Shown piece by piece: positions 27,783 to 37,440 of a stretch of DNA of 64,000 nucleotides (positions are counted from its first letter, which is position 1; each line of letters starts with the position of its first letter). The position numbers and the translations under genes are program-made. The notes beneath the pieces were generated by a model. That model had not been told where the DNA came from. It did no database searches and saw nothing but the letters and a program-made list of their open reading frames with translations. The stretch comes from Maribacter dokdonensis DSW-8 (GTDB lineage: Bacteria; Bacteroidota; Bacteroidia; Flavobacteriales; Flavobacteriaceae): the NCBI RefSeq assembly GCF_001447995.1, contig NZ_LDPE01000002.1:248001-312000 (forward strand), read 5' to 3'.

Positions 27783-28881
27783 TACCTTTATTAATATATA
27801 ATTCTATTAATTTATTAACATGAGAATCTATAGAATATGAATGCATTTGATTCAAATTTTTAATTAAAATCTCTGATTGTTCAACAGATCCTAGTTGATC
27901 TATAGCTAATTGAAGTTTACTAACAAGACCTGCTATATCTTTTTTAGAAAACAAATATCCTGTTTCAAAATCTTTAATTAAATCAATATTCCCATTACAG
28001 TTAGATGCAATTACTGGTATTTTGCTTAGTCCAGCCTCTATTATTGAAGTTGGCAAACCTTCTGACAAGGAGGTTGACAAATATAAATCAAAATTATGTA
28101 TATAATTACCCGCACTAGGCATATCCCCCCACAAATACACCCTATCGCTACATTTTAATGATTTAATTGTACTTTCCACTTTTTCCTTATACAATATATC
28201 ACCATCTAAAAATCCGCCCATAATATGCAAAGCCGTATCTTGATTGTTCAGTAATGCAAAGCTCTTTAACATTGTAACAATGTCCTTGACAGGGTCTATT
28301 CTAGATAAGCTTACAATGTTAATTTTATATTTATCTAAAACACCTTGTAATTCACTTGGTAATTGCATTTTAGAAATGTCTACTCCATTACCGATTACCG
28401 TTACCTTTATATCATTCACCCCAGTAGTCTTTAAATACAATTCTTTTTCAGAATGACTAACTGCAATAGCCTTTACATAACAATAAGAAAATAATTTTTC
28501 AAAAAGCATATGAAATGTATGTCTAATTCCAGAATACTTAATATGAAATCCCCTAAACGTATAATAAATATCTACCTTATAGAATATATAAATTAAAAAC
28601 GCATAAAATGCCCCGCCTTTACCATTAGCATGTATAATATCAGGCTTGACATTTTTTACTGTTCGGAGCAATTTAAGATACGAGCTTAGTTTAATACTAG
28701 TTAAATTTACATCAAAGCTATCATCAGTAGCTTCAACATATTTGTTAAACAAATTTCCATCAATATTGCAGGCAGCAGCATAATTGCGAATTTTATCTTT
28801 ACTTCCTTTAATGAATCTTAAAACATTTACCGGGGCGCCTCCTATTTTATACGCAGGAAATAGATGAAGTACCTTCTTCAT
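27760..28881 (-). CDS. Glycosyltransferase (GT4-like)
   Basis: 373 residues, GT-B fold. MKKVLHLFPAYKIGGAPVNVLRF at the start, then VTVIGNGVDISKMQLP at the domain border, NIVSLSRIDPVKDIVTMLKSF and the late SEGLPTSIIEAGLSKIPVIAS, the EX7E acid pair of GT4. Sugar specificity is unknown. The start overlaps the EpsG gene by 4 nt, part of a chain of coupled genes. Confidence 0.9.
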   Translation of the reverse strand: MKKVLHLFPAYKIGGAPVNVLRFIKGSKDKIRNYAAACNIDGNLFNKYVEATDDSFDVNLTSIKLSSYLKLLRTVKNVKPDIIHANGKGGAFYAFLIYIFYKVDIYYTFRGFHIKYSGIRHTFHMLFEKLFSYCYVKAIAVSHSEKELYLKTTGVNDIKVTVIGNGVDISKMQLPSELQGVLDKYKINIVSLSRIDPVKDIVTMLKSFALLNNQDTALHIMGGFLDGDILYKEKVESTIKSLKCSDRVYLWGDMPSAGNYIHNFDLYLSTSLSEGLPTSIIEAGLSKIPVIASNCNGNIDLIKDFETGYLFSKKDIAGLVSKLQLAIDQLGSVEQSEILIKNLNQMHSYSIDSHVNKLIELYINKGIEGFTSK

Positions 28882-29915
28882 AGAAAATATTCTAAGTTAG
28901 CATTTATGTACTTATAATTTTTTAGCGCTAGCATAATAGCAGCTAATAGAAACAATAGTATTCTGGTTACCATTTCAGATTTTTTAATTAAATATGCCAA
29001 CAAAAAACCTTCAACAGCTATGAAGTAATAAGTAATTCGTATCATATAGGAAAAACTATTTAAGAAAAAATTGAGCGATATTCCAATTATGAACAAGTTC
29101 AATAAAAACGAATATTTGGGATCGTTGATTTTTTTCTTTTCTGTAATAAAAATAATAGATATTAAAATATACCAAATTTGAATAGGAGAAAAACCTACTC
29201 TTTCCATTTTAGAAGCATAATTCAAAAGTTTCGAAAAAATAAATTCTCCCCAAAAAAAGCTGAACCTGACAGCAAATTGAAATACCTCAATTAAGGATAT
29301 AAAGACAAATAAAAATGAAATACCAAGTATTGCTAAAAGAGTAGTTCTTTTGATTTTTAAATCATATAACCACCAAACCGGTAAAAATATGATGACCGAA
29401 ACATGAAATGTTGCAGCTAAGATGATACATATAAAAAACGAAGTCTTCTTTCTTTCTATCACATAATGAAGTGAAAAAAGACCTATTCCAAGTGCCATTG
29501 CTTGTCTAATCTGATTTGCTTCAAGCGATAAAAAATACGTTCCAAACAACACAAATGCTGTGACCAAAGGCAATGGGGATAATTTATGGGCCGCTTTTAA
29601 TTTTAAACTTACTGAAATGAAAGCAATACAGAATAAAAAGAAAATTTCATTATTATAAATTTTTTTAATCAACGTTGAAATATATAAAAAGCCCAAGTCC
29701 AAACCGTCATAACCCTTTACCCTTTTGCCAATATCATTGAAAAATGTCAAGTAAATTTCAGTATCAACACCATGGCTTCCTCTTATAGTAAGCACAAAAA
29801 CTATAGCTATAAAAGCAATGAATATTAATCCCTTAATTCTTTTATTTAAAATCGTTTGGAGCAGAGAATTTGAAAAAAAATATAAGTAAAGAACAATGTA
29901 ATTTATCATGTGCAA
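28878..29915 (-). CDS. EpsG-family polysaccharide polymerase (Wzy-like)
   Basis: 345 residues, about 10 membrane helices. Family features are the early RGSHGVDTEIYLTFF, the middle SLEANQIRQAMALGIGLFSL and the ATFHVSVIIFLPVWW segment, all as in EpsG proteins that link repeat units in the periplasm or at the outer face of the inner membrane. It is the most likely polymerase of the locus. The start is either M1 or M3 (MHMINY); the family does not decide it. Confidence 0.82.
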   Translation of the reverse strand: MHMINYIVLYLYFFSNSLLQTILNKRIKGLIFIAFIAIVFVLTIRGSHGVDTEIYLTFFNDIGKRVKGYDGLDLGFLYISTLIKKIYNNEIFFLFCIAFISVSLKLKAAHKLSPLPLVTAFVLFGTYFLSLEANQIRQAMALGIGLFSLHYVIERKKTSFFICIILAATFHVSVIIFLPVWWLYDLKIKRTTLLAILGISFLFVFISLIEVFQFAVRFSFFWGEFIFSKLLNYASKMERVGFSPIQIWYILISIIFITEKKKINDPKYSFLLNLFIIGISLNFFLNSFSYMIRITYYFIAVEGFLLAYLIKKSEMVTRILLFLLAAIMLALKNYKYINANLEYFL

Positions 29916-29919
29916 TAAT

Positions 29920-31005
29920 TTACATGTTCAGTATTAAATCTTCATATCTGCTTACAATAGAAGTTATACCATATCTTTGATTCACTTCTTCGCTAATTTT
30001 ATCTTTTGAATGGTCTTTAGAAAGTATCTTGTTACAAGTTCTTTCTAATAATTCAGAATTTTCTATATCTATAATTTGACCAAAAATTGGCTTATTTATA
30101 ATTTCATTAATACCGCCTTTATAATTGTTTGCAATAACCGGAACATCACAGATGAGAGATTCTAAAACAACGTTTGGAAAACCCTCAAATCTAGAACTTG
30201 AAATGAATATTGATGATTGTGATATGTATTTATAAGGATTATCTTGAAAACCAAGTAACGAAACATGTTTCTCAATGTTTAATATTTTTAATAATTCAAT
30301 TAACTCATTCTTTAACTTACCTTTTCCAATAATAGAAATATGATATTTATCTTTATCCTCAAATTTCGCAAAAGATTTAAAAAGCAAATCATATCCTTTT
30401 TGATAAGTTAAACTACCTACAGATATTAAATTAATTTTGTCTTGAGGAAGCAAAACGCTTGTAGATTGCTTAAGACTTTGTATATATTTTAAATCAACTG
30501 GATTATTAATTTTTACAACTTGATTTTCTTTTAAATTTCTTACAAGATTTTTTAGATCTATCTCCATATCATCACTTTGAACTATAATTTTGTCAAAATT
30601 CTTATAAAACATTTTATAAAAAAGAATCGTGATTCTATTATGATTGCTTTTGCTTACAATATTAGATTCTCTACCAATTACCTTAACATTTCTTGGAATT
30701 AAAAAAGAAACAGCTGATATCATTGCATTCAAGTGACCCAATGTAGATAAAACTATGTCCGGTTGTTCCTTTCTGATAAATTTTATGATTGGATAAATCG
30801 AATAACGAACTCTTGACACTTTTAAATCATGTATGGAAATAGTTGGGTCCTCCTCAATCTGAGGCAAAAACTCACCTTCTTTTTTTAAGAGACACAAAGT
30901 AACTTCAAACTTATCTTTATTGAAATACTTGCACAAATTCATGAAAACCCTTTCAGAACCGCCTCCGCCAAGTGATGGTAGTAAAAAAACGACTCTCAGT
31001 TTCAT
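29920..31005 (-). CDS. Glycosyltransferase (GT4-like)
   Basis: 361 residues from the ATG at 31005 (MKLRVVFLLPSLGGGGSERVF); a start 24 nt further upstream (31029) would overlap the flippase gene by 17 nt and adds residues not seen in the family. Motifs are GGGSERVFMNL, DLKYI at the domain border, INLISVGSLTYQKGYDLLFKSF and SRFEGFPNVVLESLICDVPVI (EX7E). Donor and acceptor unknown. The gap to the EpsG gene is 4 nt. Confidence 0.88.
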   Translation of the reverse strand: MKLRVVFLLPSLGGGGSERVFMNLCKYFNKDKFEVTLCLLKKEGEFLPQIEEDPTISIHDLKVSRVRYSIYPIIKFIRKEQPDIVLSTLGHLNAMISAVSFLIPRNVKVIGRESNIVSKSNHNRITILFYKMFYKNFDKIIVQSDDMEIDLKNLVRNLKENQVVKINNPVDLKYIQSLKQSTSVLLPQDKINLISVGSLTYQKGYDLLFKSFAKFEDKDKYHISIIGKGKLKNELIELLKILNIEKHVSLLGFQDNPYKYISQSSIFISSSRFEGFPNVVLESLICDVPVIANNYKGGINEIINKPIFGQIIDIENSELLERTCNKILSKDHSKDKISEEVNQRYGITSIVSRYEDLILNM

Positions 31006-31012
31006 ATTTATA

Positions 31013-33226
31013 TTATTTTCTATTATCAACTGGCAACGTTACCAACTCACCTAACTTGTAATCCCACTCTTTAGGAATAATCGGTCTAAAACCAGAGTCA
31101 TGATTAAAAGTAATCTCACCAAAATATACTTTAGTATCATCTAATGAATAAAAATCAACTCTTACATACGGAAATGCGTCACTTAAAACTCTTGCTAATT
31201 CAATCATGACGTCTAAAGTACTGGGTCGAGGAATATTTAAGTTGTTTGGTAATGTTTCTCCTCCCGTCTTCAGCTTAGTAGACCAATGAAACTGTGTTCT
31301 TTTCCAATTTATATCATACCAATTTCTAGAATGATTCTGCTTACCTCGGTCTACATCTAACTGTATATATTTGGGTTCACCTTTAAAACAATGAATCTTA
31401 TAATCTTCAGGTATTCTTCCATTCTTTGTAATTAAAAGCTTTTCAACTAAAATTTTTGGTGGTATGTTCTTGTATTGCCATTCTTTTGATTTGTAGTAAA
31501 AATTAGACTTTAAGCTTTTTGAAAAAAAACGCCTAAGTTCATTCCAATCATTAATATCATTTTTATCCTTTACTATTTTATAACTTCCAGAATCATGGTT
31601 TGTTTTTATAATAAACGGCTCCTCTGGTAAATTTTCATAATTTATATCATTGACATTTTCTGTAACCAAAATTAAAGGAACTAAATACTCTGCACCAACC
31701 CTATCCGCCACATAATCTCTAACCGCAATTTTATCGGCACATATAGTATGTAAGGGTGTTCTATTATAGAGTTTTAGCCACTGTATTTTTTCATTTAAGG
31801 TTCTTGGATTGTTTAAATCCAAATCATAGCCCATTCTTCTTTTAAAACGGTTTTCGGTAAAAGCCTTTTCTTTAACAATTCTATGCCTATAAAAGTCAAA
31901 CAGATAAACTAAAGGTTTTGCTAAGTAGCTAAAAGAGCCTCCACCATAATAATATTTGCCCAATTTTGATCTAATGCCCATGGATATAAGATTGTATTTA
32001 ATTGCTAGATAATAGCGATATAAAAATTCAAAAATATAAACAATAAACACTACTAGAACAATATACTTGAAAGTTATTTGATTTAAGAAGTACAATAGAA
32101 CGATTAATATCAAATAAAACACAGATGACATTAGCATTGTATGAAAAAGTAGTTTAAACTTATCAAATACTATAAAACAATTTCGCGCTAAAAAAACAGA
32201 TAACGTAAGAAATAATGAACTAAATAAAAATAGCCGAATTTCTTTCTCATTATTCAACTCTTCAATATTCAAAAAATGAAAAATCTCTGTTAAAAAAAAT
32301 TGTGTAACTACTACCATTGATAATACTAACAAAAAGCTGTAAAAAGCAACCTTTTTAACAAAACCCATGTTTAAATCTTTTGCAACCTTTGGATAAATTG
32401 CTCCATTTATAGCCTCTATTGGCTGCGTTATAAAGGAAATAAGTTTAATCGAAATATCATACAAAGCTACTTCTTGCATTCCTAAAAAATATCCAACAAT
32501 AAATACGTTAAAACGATCCTTAATAGAAATAACAAAGGTTGATGCAAAAAGATAAAAACTACTTTTTAAGTAAAAAAAGTACTTATCCCAACTGTATAAT
32601 TTTAAAGTAACTTTTTCATGATTAAACATTACATATAACCCAATTAGACCACCAACAAATGCACCAATTCCGAAAAAAATAGGCACGTTCAAATAATCCG
32701 CAGCACTTTTAATGGTTAAAAACATTAAAACAACGAAAACAATTTTAACTGACACATTGATGATAACTATGTATTTCATTTCTTCTATCCCTTGGAAAAA
32801 CCACTTTGGAAAAAGAATGAAATTAAAATTCAAGGCGTAAAATAATAAATACAAGATTTCATCTCCTTTAAAGAAAGGAACGTTTATAACCACTATGAAA
32901 TAAATAAAGAATACTATTATACCAAGAAATAGCCTAATTGGAACAATGCAAGAAACAATTTCAGATAACTTTATTATATCTTCTCTATAAATAGAAACTT
33001 CCTTTACTGCAAATCGGTCAAATCCAAAATCAATAAATAATGACAAATAAAGCGCTAAAGATTGAGCTAGAACTATTTTTCCCCATAATTCTAACCCGAA
33101 CATATCAATTAAAAAAGGGTAAATTATAATGGGAAAAAAAACATTGAATATTTGTAGTAAGGTTAAATAAGAAAAATTTTGGACAATGTTGTTATATTTG
33201 TCTAATAAAATTTTGAACTTTTTCAT
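31013..33226 (-). CDS. Wzx-like flippase fused to TupA-like ATP-grasp domain
   Basis: 737 residues in one open frame. Residues ~1-420 are a polytopic MATE/MVF-type oligosaccharide flippase (about 12 helices; FPIIIYPFLIDMFGLELWGKIVLAQSL, FIDFGFDRFAVKEVS, FPKWFFQGIEEMKY). After a short basic linker, residues ~450-737 are a TupA-like ATP-grasp domain: RRMGYDLDLNNPRTLNEKIQWL, ADKIAVRDYVADRVG, PFIIKTNHDSGS, PEDYKIHCFKGEPKYIQLD and VRVDFYSLDDTKVYFGEITF. ATP-grasp proteins of this type sit in capsule loci and are thought to act as ligases or modifiers of glycans. Normally these are two proteins; I found no stop or frameshift at the joint. Confidence 0.85.
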   Translation of the reverse strand: MKKFKILLDKYNNIVQNFSYLTLLQIFNVFFPIIIYPFLIDMFGLELWGKIVLAQSLALYLSLFIDFGFDRFAVKEVSIYREDIIKLSEIVSCIVPIRLFLGIIVFFIYFIVVINVPFFKGDEILYLLFYALNFNFILFPKWFFQGIEEMKYIVIINVSVKIVFVVLMFLTIKSAADYLNVPIFFGIGAFVGGLIGLYVMFNHEKVTLKLYSWDKYFFYLKSSFYLFASTFVISIKDRFNVFIVGYFLGMQEVALYDISIKLISFITQPIEAINGAIYPKVAKDLNMGFVKKVAFYSFLLVLSMVVVTQFFLTEIFHFLNIEELNNEKEIRLFLFSSLFLTLSVFLARNCFIVFDKFKLLFHTMLMSSVFYLILIVLLYFLNQITFKYIVLVVFIVYIFEFLYRYYLAIKYNLISMGIRSKLGKYYYGGGSFSYLAKPLVYLFDFYRHRIVKEKAFTENRFKRRMGYDLDLNNPRTLNEKIQWLKLYNRTPLHTICADKIAVRDYVADRVGAEYLVPLILVTENVNDINYENLPEEPFIIKTNHDSGSYKIVKDKNDINDWNELRRFFSKSLKSNFYYKSKEWQYKNIPPKILVEKLLITKNGRIPEDYKIHCFKGEPKYIQLDVDRGKQNHSRNWYDINWKRTQFHWSTKLKTGGETLPNNLNIPRPSTLDVMIELARVLSDAFPYVRVDFYSLDDTKVYFGEITFNHDSGFRPIIPKEWDYKLGELVTLPVDNRK

Positions 33227-33261
33227 TAATTAATTTTTCATTGTAACCCTCTTAAAAAAGA

Positions 33262-34032
33262 TCAATTAATCCTACTATTTTTTGGTCTAGAAGCAAGATA
33301 AGCTGTGTTATTATCAAATATAAGGACCTTATTTGAAAGCTTTTTGTCATTTATTATCTTTACTGCAAACTGGTACCAAGTCATTTCAATTTTATCGGTA
33401 AAATGGTAAACTCTATATTTAAATTCATTCAACTTTATTTCCCCAATGATAAATTCACCCAAATTCATAGCATTTGTGGGATATCCTAATTGAGTATTAG
33501 AAATTCTAAGAATATCATCTGTTTTAGCCTTCTTCAGAATAGTAGTATAAAAATTCTTGCCAAATTCAGAATACAACCAAGATGTTCTTATAATACAATA
33601 GTTGTCCATTATTTCTTGAATATGCTTTTCACCTAGTAATTTAGATTTACCATATTCATTAATTGGGTTAGGCACATCCTTTACGGTATACGGTTCATCC
33701 TTTTCACCATCAAATACATAATCGGTAGAAATGTGTATTAAGGTCGTATTATAACTTTTACAAACATTGGCTAAATTCTTAACACCTTCTGCATTTACCT
33801 TATAAGCAATATCTGGTGTTTTCTCGGCTTGTTCTACATTTGTGTATGCGGCGCAGTTAATACAATAATTAAAATTGCCCTTTACAAATGCTTCCTCTAT
33901 TCCTAAAATATCAGTGATATCTAACTCCTTGGAACTTTTAAATATAACATTCAATTCGTTATATGATGGAGCTATTTTTTGCAAACATTGACCTAGTTGC
34001 CCATTGGCTCCTGTTACTAATACTTTCTTCAT
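33262..34032 (-). CDS. rfbD: dTDP-4-dehydrorhamnose reductase
   Basis: 256 residues, somewhat shorter than the usual 280-300, the difference being at the C-terminus. NAD(P) motif GANGQLG, then NCAAYTNVEQAE, ISTDYVFDGEKDEPY and catalytic YGKSK (Tyr-x3-Lys), RTSWLYSEFGKNF and the terminal SRPKNSRIN. It performs the last step to dTDP-L-rhamnose. It overlaps rfbC by 4 nt; the next gene (flippase fusion) begins 35 nt later and shows much lower GC. Confidence 0.93.
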   Translation of the reverse strand: MKKVLVTGANGQLGQCLQKIAPSYNELNVIFKSSKELDITDILGIEEAFVKGNFNYCINCAAYTNVEQAEKTPDIAYKVNAEGVKNLANVCKSYNTTLIHISTDYVFDGEKDEPYTVKDVPNPINEYGKSKLLGEKHIQEIMDNYCIIRTSWLYSEFGKNFYTTILKKAKTDDILRISNTQLGYPTNAMNLGEFIIGEIKLNEFKYRVYHFTDKIEMTWYQFAVKIINDKKLSNKVLIFDNNTAYLASRPKNSRIN

Positions 34033-34574
34033 TTTTCTAAATCTTTGAAACTAGGCAGAAGCATGTCTTTCTTTGATACGGTCAGTTCTGAAATCGGGTA
34101 GCTCCAGTCTATTCCTAAATCTAGATCACTATATAAAATGCCCGATTCCAATTCAGGGTCGTAATAATTATCACATAAATAAGTGAAAATTACTTCGTTG
34201 GTAAGTGTTACAAAACCATGGGCCATACCTTTTGGTATAAAAAGACTTGTGCGGTTTTTATCAGATAGATTAACCTTGATATGCTGTCCAAAAGTTTCAC
34301 TGTTTGGTCTTAAATCTACCACCACATCTAATACTTCTCCTCTTTGGACGGAAACTAATTTAGCCTGTGCCCCTAGTCCTTTTTGGTAATGCAAACCACG
34401 TAAAACCCCTTTCTTGGAAATAGAGGTATTTTCTTGGACAAAGTCAATATTATGGCCTAAAAAAGCCTCCAATTCCTTTTTTCTGAAAACCTCAAAAAAC
34501 ATCCCTCGTTCATCTGAATAAATTTGGGGTTCCAAGATTAAACATCCTTTTAGTTTTGATTCAGATATTTTCAT
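34029..34574 (-). CDS. rfbC: dTDP-4-dehydrorhamnose 3,5-epimerase
   Basis: 181 residues, the usual RmlC length, cupin fold. Signature VLRGLHYQ with the catalytic histidine, [23 protein letters not shown] and the tyrosine-containing [13 protein letters not shown]. It epimerises dTDP-4-keto-6-deoxyglucose. It overlaps rfbA and rfbD by 4 nt each, so the rml genes are translationally coupled. Confidence 0.96.
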   Translation of the reverse strand: MKISESKLKGCLILEPQIYSDERGMFFEVFRKKELEAFLGHNIDFVQENTSISKKGVLRGLHYQKGLGAQAKLVSVQRGEVLDVVVDLRPNSETFGQHIKVNLSDKNRTSLFIPKGMAHGFVTLTNEVIFTYLCDNYYDPELESGILYSDLDLGIDWSYPISELTVSKKDMLLPSFKDLEK

Positions 34575-35431
34575 TTAATCAGGCGCATTAAATATTCTCC
34601 GTATCCACTTTTTAATAACGGCTCAGCTAACTTTTCTAGTTGTTTTGCATCAATAAAGCCTTGGGTATATGCTACCTCTTCTATACAACCTATTTTTAAT
34701 CCTTGACGTTCTTCTATTACTTGCACAAACTGAGATGCGTTCATTAAAGAACTAAAGGTGCCCGTATCTAACCAAGCAATTCCTTTATCAAGAACACTTA
34801 CTTTCAAGTTACCTTTATTTAAGTAAGCGATATTTACATCTGTAATTTCCAGTTCTCCTCTTTTGCTAGGTTTTATTTGCTCTGCGATCTCTACTACATT
34901 ATTATCGTAAAAGTAAATTCCCGGTATAGCATAATTTGATTTAGGAATTTGAGGTTTTTCAACAATTGAAATAGCTTTTCCAAATTCATCAAATTCAACA
35001 ACACCATATCTATTTGGATTATTTACATGATACCCATAAATTATACCACCTTCTGGCTTAGAATTTTCTTTTAATAATTTTTCCAGACCATTACCGTAGA
35101 AAATATTATCTCCTAAAACTAGAGCAACCTTACTATTACCAATAAATTCCTTACCTATTATAAAAGCCTCTGCCAAACCCTTTGGTTCTGGCTGAATAGC
35201 ATATTGAAATGTACAACCCAATTGTTTACCGTCTGACAGTAGTTTTTTGAATAACGGTAAATCATCTGGTGTAGTTATTATTAAAATTTCCCTTATTCCA
35301 GCAATCATTAGCGTAGATAACGGGTAATAAATCATTGGCTTATCGTAAATTGGCATTAACTGTTTACTTAATGCTTTTGTTAAAGGCCAAAGTCGCGATC
35401 CCGTACCTCCTGCAAGTAAAATTCCTTTCAT
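34571..35431 (-). CDS. rfbA: Glucose-1-phosphate thymidylyltransferase
   Basis: 286 residues, full length. The nucleotide-binding start [16 protein letters not shown], then [27 protein letters not shown] with the metal-binding aspartate, and the product-binding VEKP and LDTGTF segments. It makes dTDP-glucose from glucose-1-phosphate and dTTP, the first step to dTDP-rhamnose. The order in transcription is rfbB-A-C-D with near-zero spacing. Confidence 0.97.
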   Translation of the reverse strand: MKGILLAGGTGSRLWPLTKALSKQLMPIYDKPMIYYPLSTLMIAGIREILIITTPDDLPLFKKLLSDGKQLGCTFQYAIQPEPKGLAEAFIIGKEFIGNSKVALVLGDNIFYGNGLEKLLKENSKPEGGIIYGYHVNNPNRYGVVEFDEFGKAISIVEKPQIPKSNYAIPGIYFYDNNVVEIAEQIKPSKRGELEITDVNIAYLNKGNLKVSVLDKGIAWLDTGTFSSLMNASQFVQVIEERQGLKIGCIEEVAYTQGFIDAKQLEKLAEPLLKSGYGEYLMRLIK

Positions 35432-35433
35432 AA

Positions 35434-36441
35434 TTATTTGGATTGATACTTTTTTAAATACCAGTCAACTGTCTTCTCTAAACCAGTATGGAAACTTTCT
35501 AAAGCATTCCATCCTAGTTCTTTTTTAATTTTGGATGCATCAATGGCATACCTAAAATCATGACCTAATCGATCATCAACAAACTTAATTTGGTCTTTGT
35601 AACCTCCATTGCTTTTGGGTATTTTTAAATCTATAAATTCACAAATTTTTTCAGCTATCGTTAAATTATCATATTCATTATTTCCTCCCAAAAGGTAGGT
35701 TTCACCATCAACGCCGTTAAAATAGATAAGATCTATTCCTTTACAATGATCCTCTACAAATAACCAATCCCTTACATTCTTACCATTACCATAAATTGGA
35801 ATTTTCAATCCTTTTATAGCTGATCTAATAATTGTAGGAATTAATTTTTCATCATGCTGTTTCGGTCCATAATTATTTGAGCAATTACTGGTGACTACGT
35901 TCATACCATAAGTATGATGATAACTTCTAACCAAAAAATCAGATGAAGCCTTAGATGCACTGTAAGGACTATTTGGCTGGTAATTTGACCCTTCTGTAAA
36001 AAAACCATTTTCACCTAAAGACCCATAAACTTCATCTGTGCTAATATGATGGAATCTATAATTTTCACCTTTCCAATAGTTTCTAGCTGCCTCTAATAAC
36101 GTAAAAGTACCTTCAATATTGGTTTTTATGAATTGCCCTGGAGAGTTAATTGAATTATCTACATGTGACTCTGCGGCAAAATTGATTACGCCTTTTATTT
36201 CATGCTTATGAAATAGTTTTGAAACTAAGGTTGCATCGCAAATATCTCCTTCAATAAAAGTGTAATTAGGATTATTACTTAATTCACTCAAATTGTTTAT
36301 ATCACCAGCATAGGTTAGTTTGTCTAAGTTAACTACTCTAATATTAGGGTATTTCGTTAAAAAGTAAACAATAAAATTGCTCCCTATAAAACCAGCACCA
36401 CCAGTGATTAAAATTGTGTTGTCAGATAGCTGGTCTATCAT
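35434..36441 (-). CDS. rfbB: dTDP-glucose 4,6-dehydratase
   Basis: 335 residues, extended short-chain dehydrogenase. [10 protein letters not shown] near the start, [20 protein letters not shown] with the Thr-Asp-Glu triad of dehydratases, and the catalytic [17 protein letters not shown] is the usual C-terminal block. It converts dTDP-glucose to the 4-keto-6-deoxy form. It is the first rml gene, 3 nt after the Wzz-like gene. Confidence 0.96.
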   Translation of the reverse strand: MIDQLSDNTILITGGAGFIGSNFIVYFLTKYPNIRVVNLDKLTYAGDINNLSELSNNPNYTFIEGDICDATLVSKLFHKHEIKGVINFAAESHVDNSINSPGQFIKTNIEGTFTLLEAARNYWKGENYRFHHISTDEVYGSLGENGFFTEGSNYQPNSPYSASKASSDFLVRSYHHTYGMNVVTSNCSNNYGPKQHDEKLIPTIIRSAIKGLKIPIYGNGKNVRDWLFVEDHCKGIDLIYFNGVDGETYLLGGNNEYDNLTIAEKICEFIDLKIPKSNGGYKDQIKFVDDRLGHDFRYAIDASKIKKELGWNALESFHTGLEKTVDWYLKKYQSK

Positions 36442-36444
36442 ACA

Positions 36445-37440
36445 CTACATTAAAGATTTTGCCTTCTTATTCAAATAAAGGAGTGCTGAAAAAACGAAGA
36501 AGCCAGAAAGAAGTAATAATGGAATCAACACAATACTCTTCCCAAAAAACGACTTATGCTCTACTTGTGTTTCCCCAAGGTTGATAACACTTACTGGCAC
36601 AGTACGTTCTTCTAGTTCTATTTTTTTGGATTCTATATCTCTGATCAGTCCTGTTTTGTATTCAAAAATATCAGCAATGTTAACTTGCTCTTGGTTATCA
36701 AGAATAATCTTATTAGTTGCAGTACTATTACCTTTGTTAGCTAGACCACTTGTATAATTAACTATAATCTCATCTACTTGTTTTAATAATTTCTCGTCTT
36801 GTTCAATACGATCTTGGGCATTGTTTCTATATATTTCTAATAGCCCGTTAAAATAGGTATTGGAGTTAATATAATCTAAAACCTTTTTTGAAAACTGCTT
36901 ACCAAATGCAGCATTGTTATAATAAAAAGTAATTCTATGGTTGAAAGAGCTTTTGTTTTGTAACTCGGCCCTAACGATATCAGCAATAGCATCTGTATTT
37001 TCAAAGCTTTGAAGCAGTTCTAAATATTTTAAGTCACTTTCAGAATTGCTTACCTCTGCGACTCTACCTATTTCAATTTTTAAACCTGTAAAATCAACTT
37101 CATTTATACCTATGGTATTAAAAAACAAAGTATCTTTCGCTTGTATATTAGATTGTATTTCGGTTACAACATCATATAAATAGTTTTTGCTTTCCAATTG
37201 AGGTTTAACAATGACCTCTGTTTTATACTTTTTAGATATAATTTGATTGAGACCGTACCCAATTGCAAGACCAACAACGACCAGGCCAATAAGTATGAGT
37301 AGATTCTTTTTTAAATAAAGAAATACTCTTAAAAACCAACAAAAAACAGCATTAAAGCCCCTTCCTATTAACTGAAACAATTGCCCTAAGTCAATTTCAT
37401 CTGAATTGTTCTGGGTAGATGGTGATTGATTGCTTGCCAT
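36445..37440 (-). CDS. Wzz-like chain-length determinant / polysaccharide co-polymerase
   Basis: 331 residues. A short cytoplasmic start, a first membrane helix at about 46-66 (KNLLILIGLVVVGLAIGYGL), a long periplasmic part with coiled-coil-like helices (QDRIEQDEKLLKQVDEII, RDIESKKIELEER) and a second helix near the C-terminus (SIVLIPLLLLSGFFVFSALL). This two-helix layout is that of Wzz/PCP proteins that set polymer length. There is no kinase domain. Sequence similarity within this family is weak, so the call rests on topology and place. Confidence 0.75.
   Translation of the reverse strand: MASNQSPSTQNNSDEIDLGQLFQLIGRGFNAVFCWFLRVFLYLKKNLLILIGLVVVGLAIGYGLNQIISKKYKTEVIVKPQLESKNYLYDVVTEIQSNIQAKDTLFFNTIGINEVDFTGLKIEIGRVAEVSNSESDLKYLELLQSFENTDAIADIVRAELQNKSSFNHRITFYYNNAAFGKQFSKKVLDYINSNTYFNGLLEIYRNNAQDRIEQDEKLLKQVDEIIVNYTSGLANKGNSTATNKIILDNQEQVNIADIFEYKTGLIRDIESKKIELEERTVPVSVINLGETQVEHKSFFGKSIVLIPLLLLSGFFVFSALLYLNKKAKSLM

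Noticed and set aside
33262..34032. rfbD as truncated because it has 256 residues
   Set aside because: All catalytic motifs and the usual terminal RPKNS block are present; the end is probably natural.
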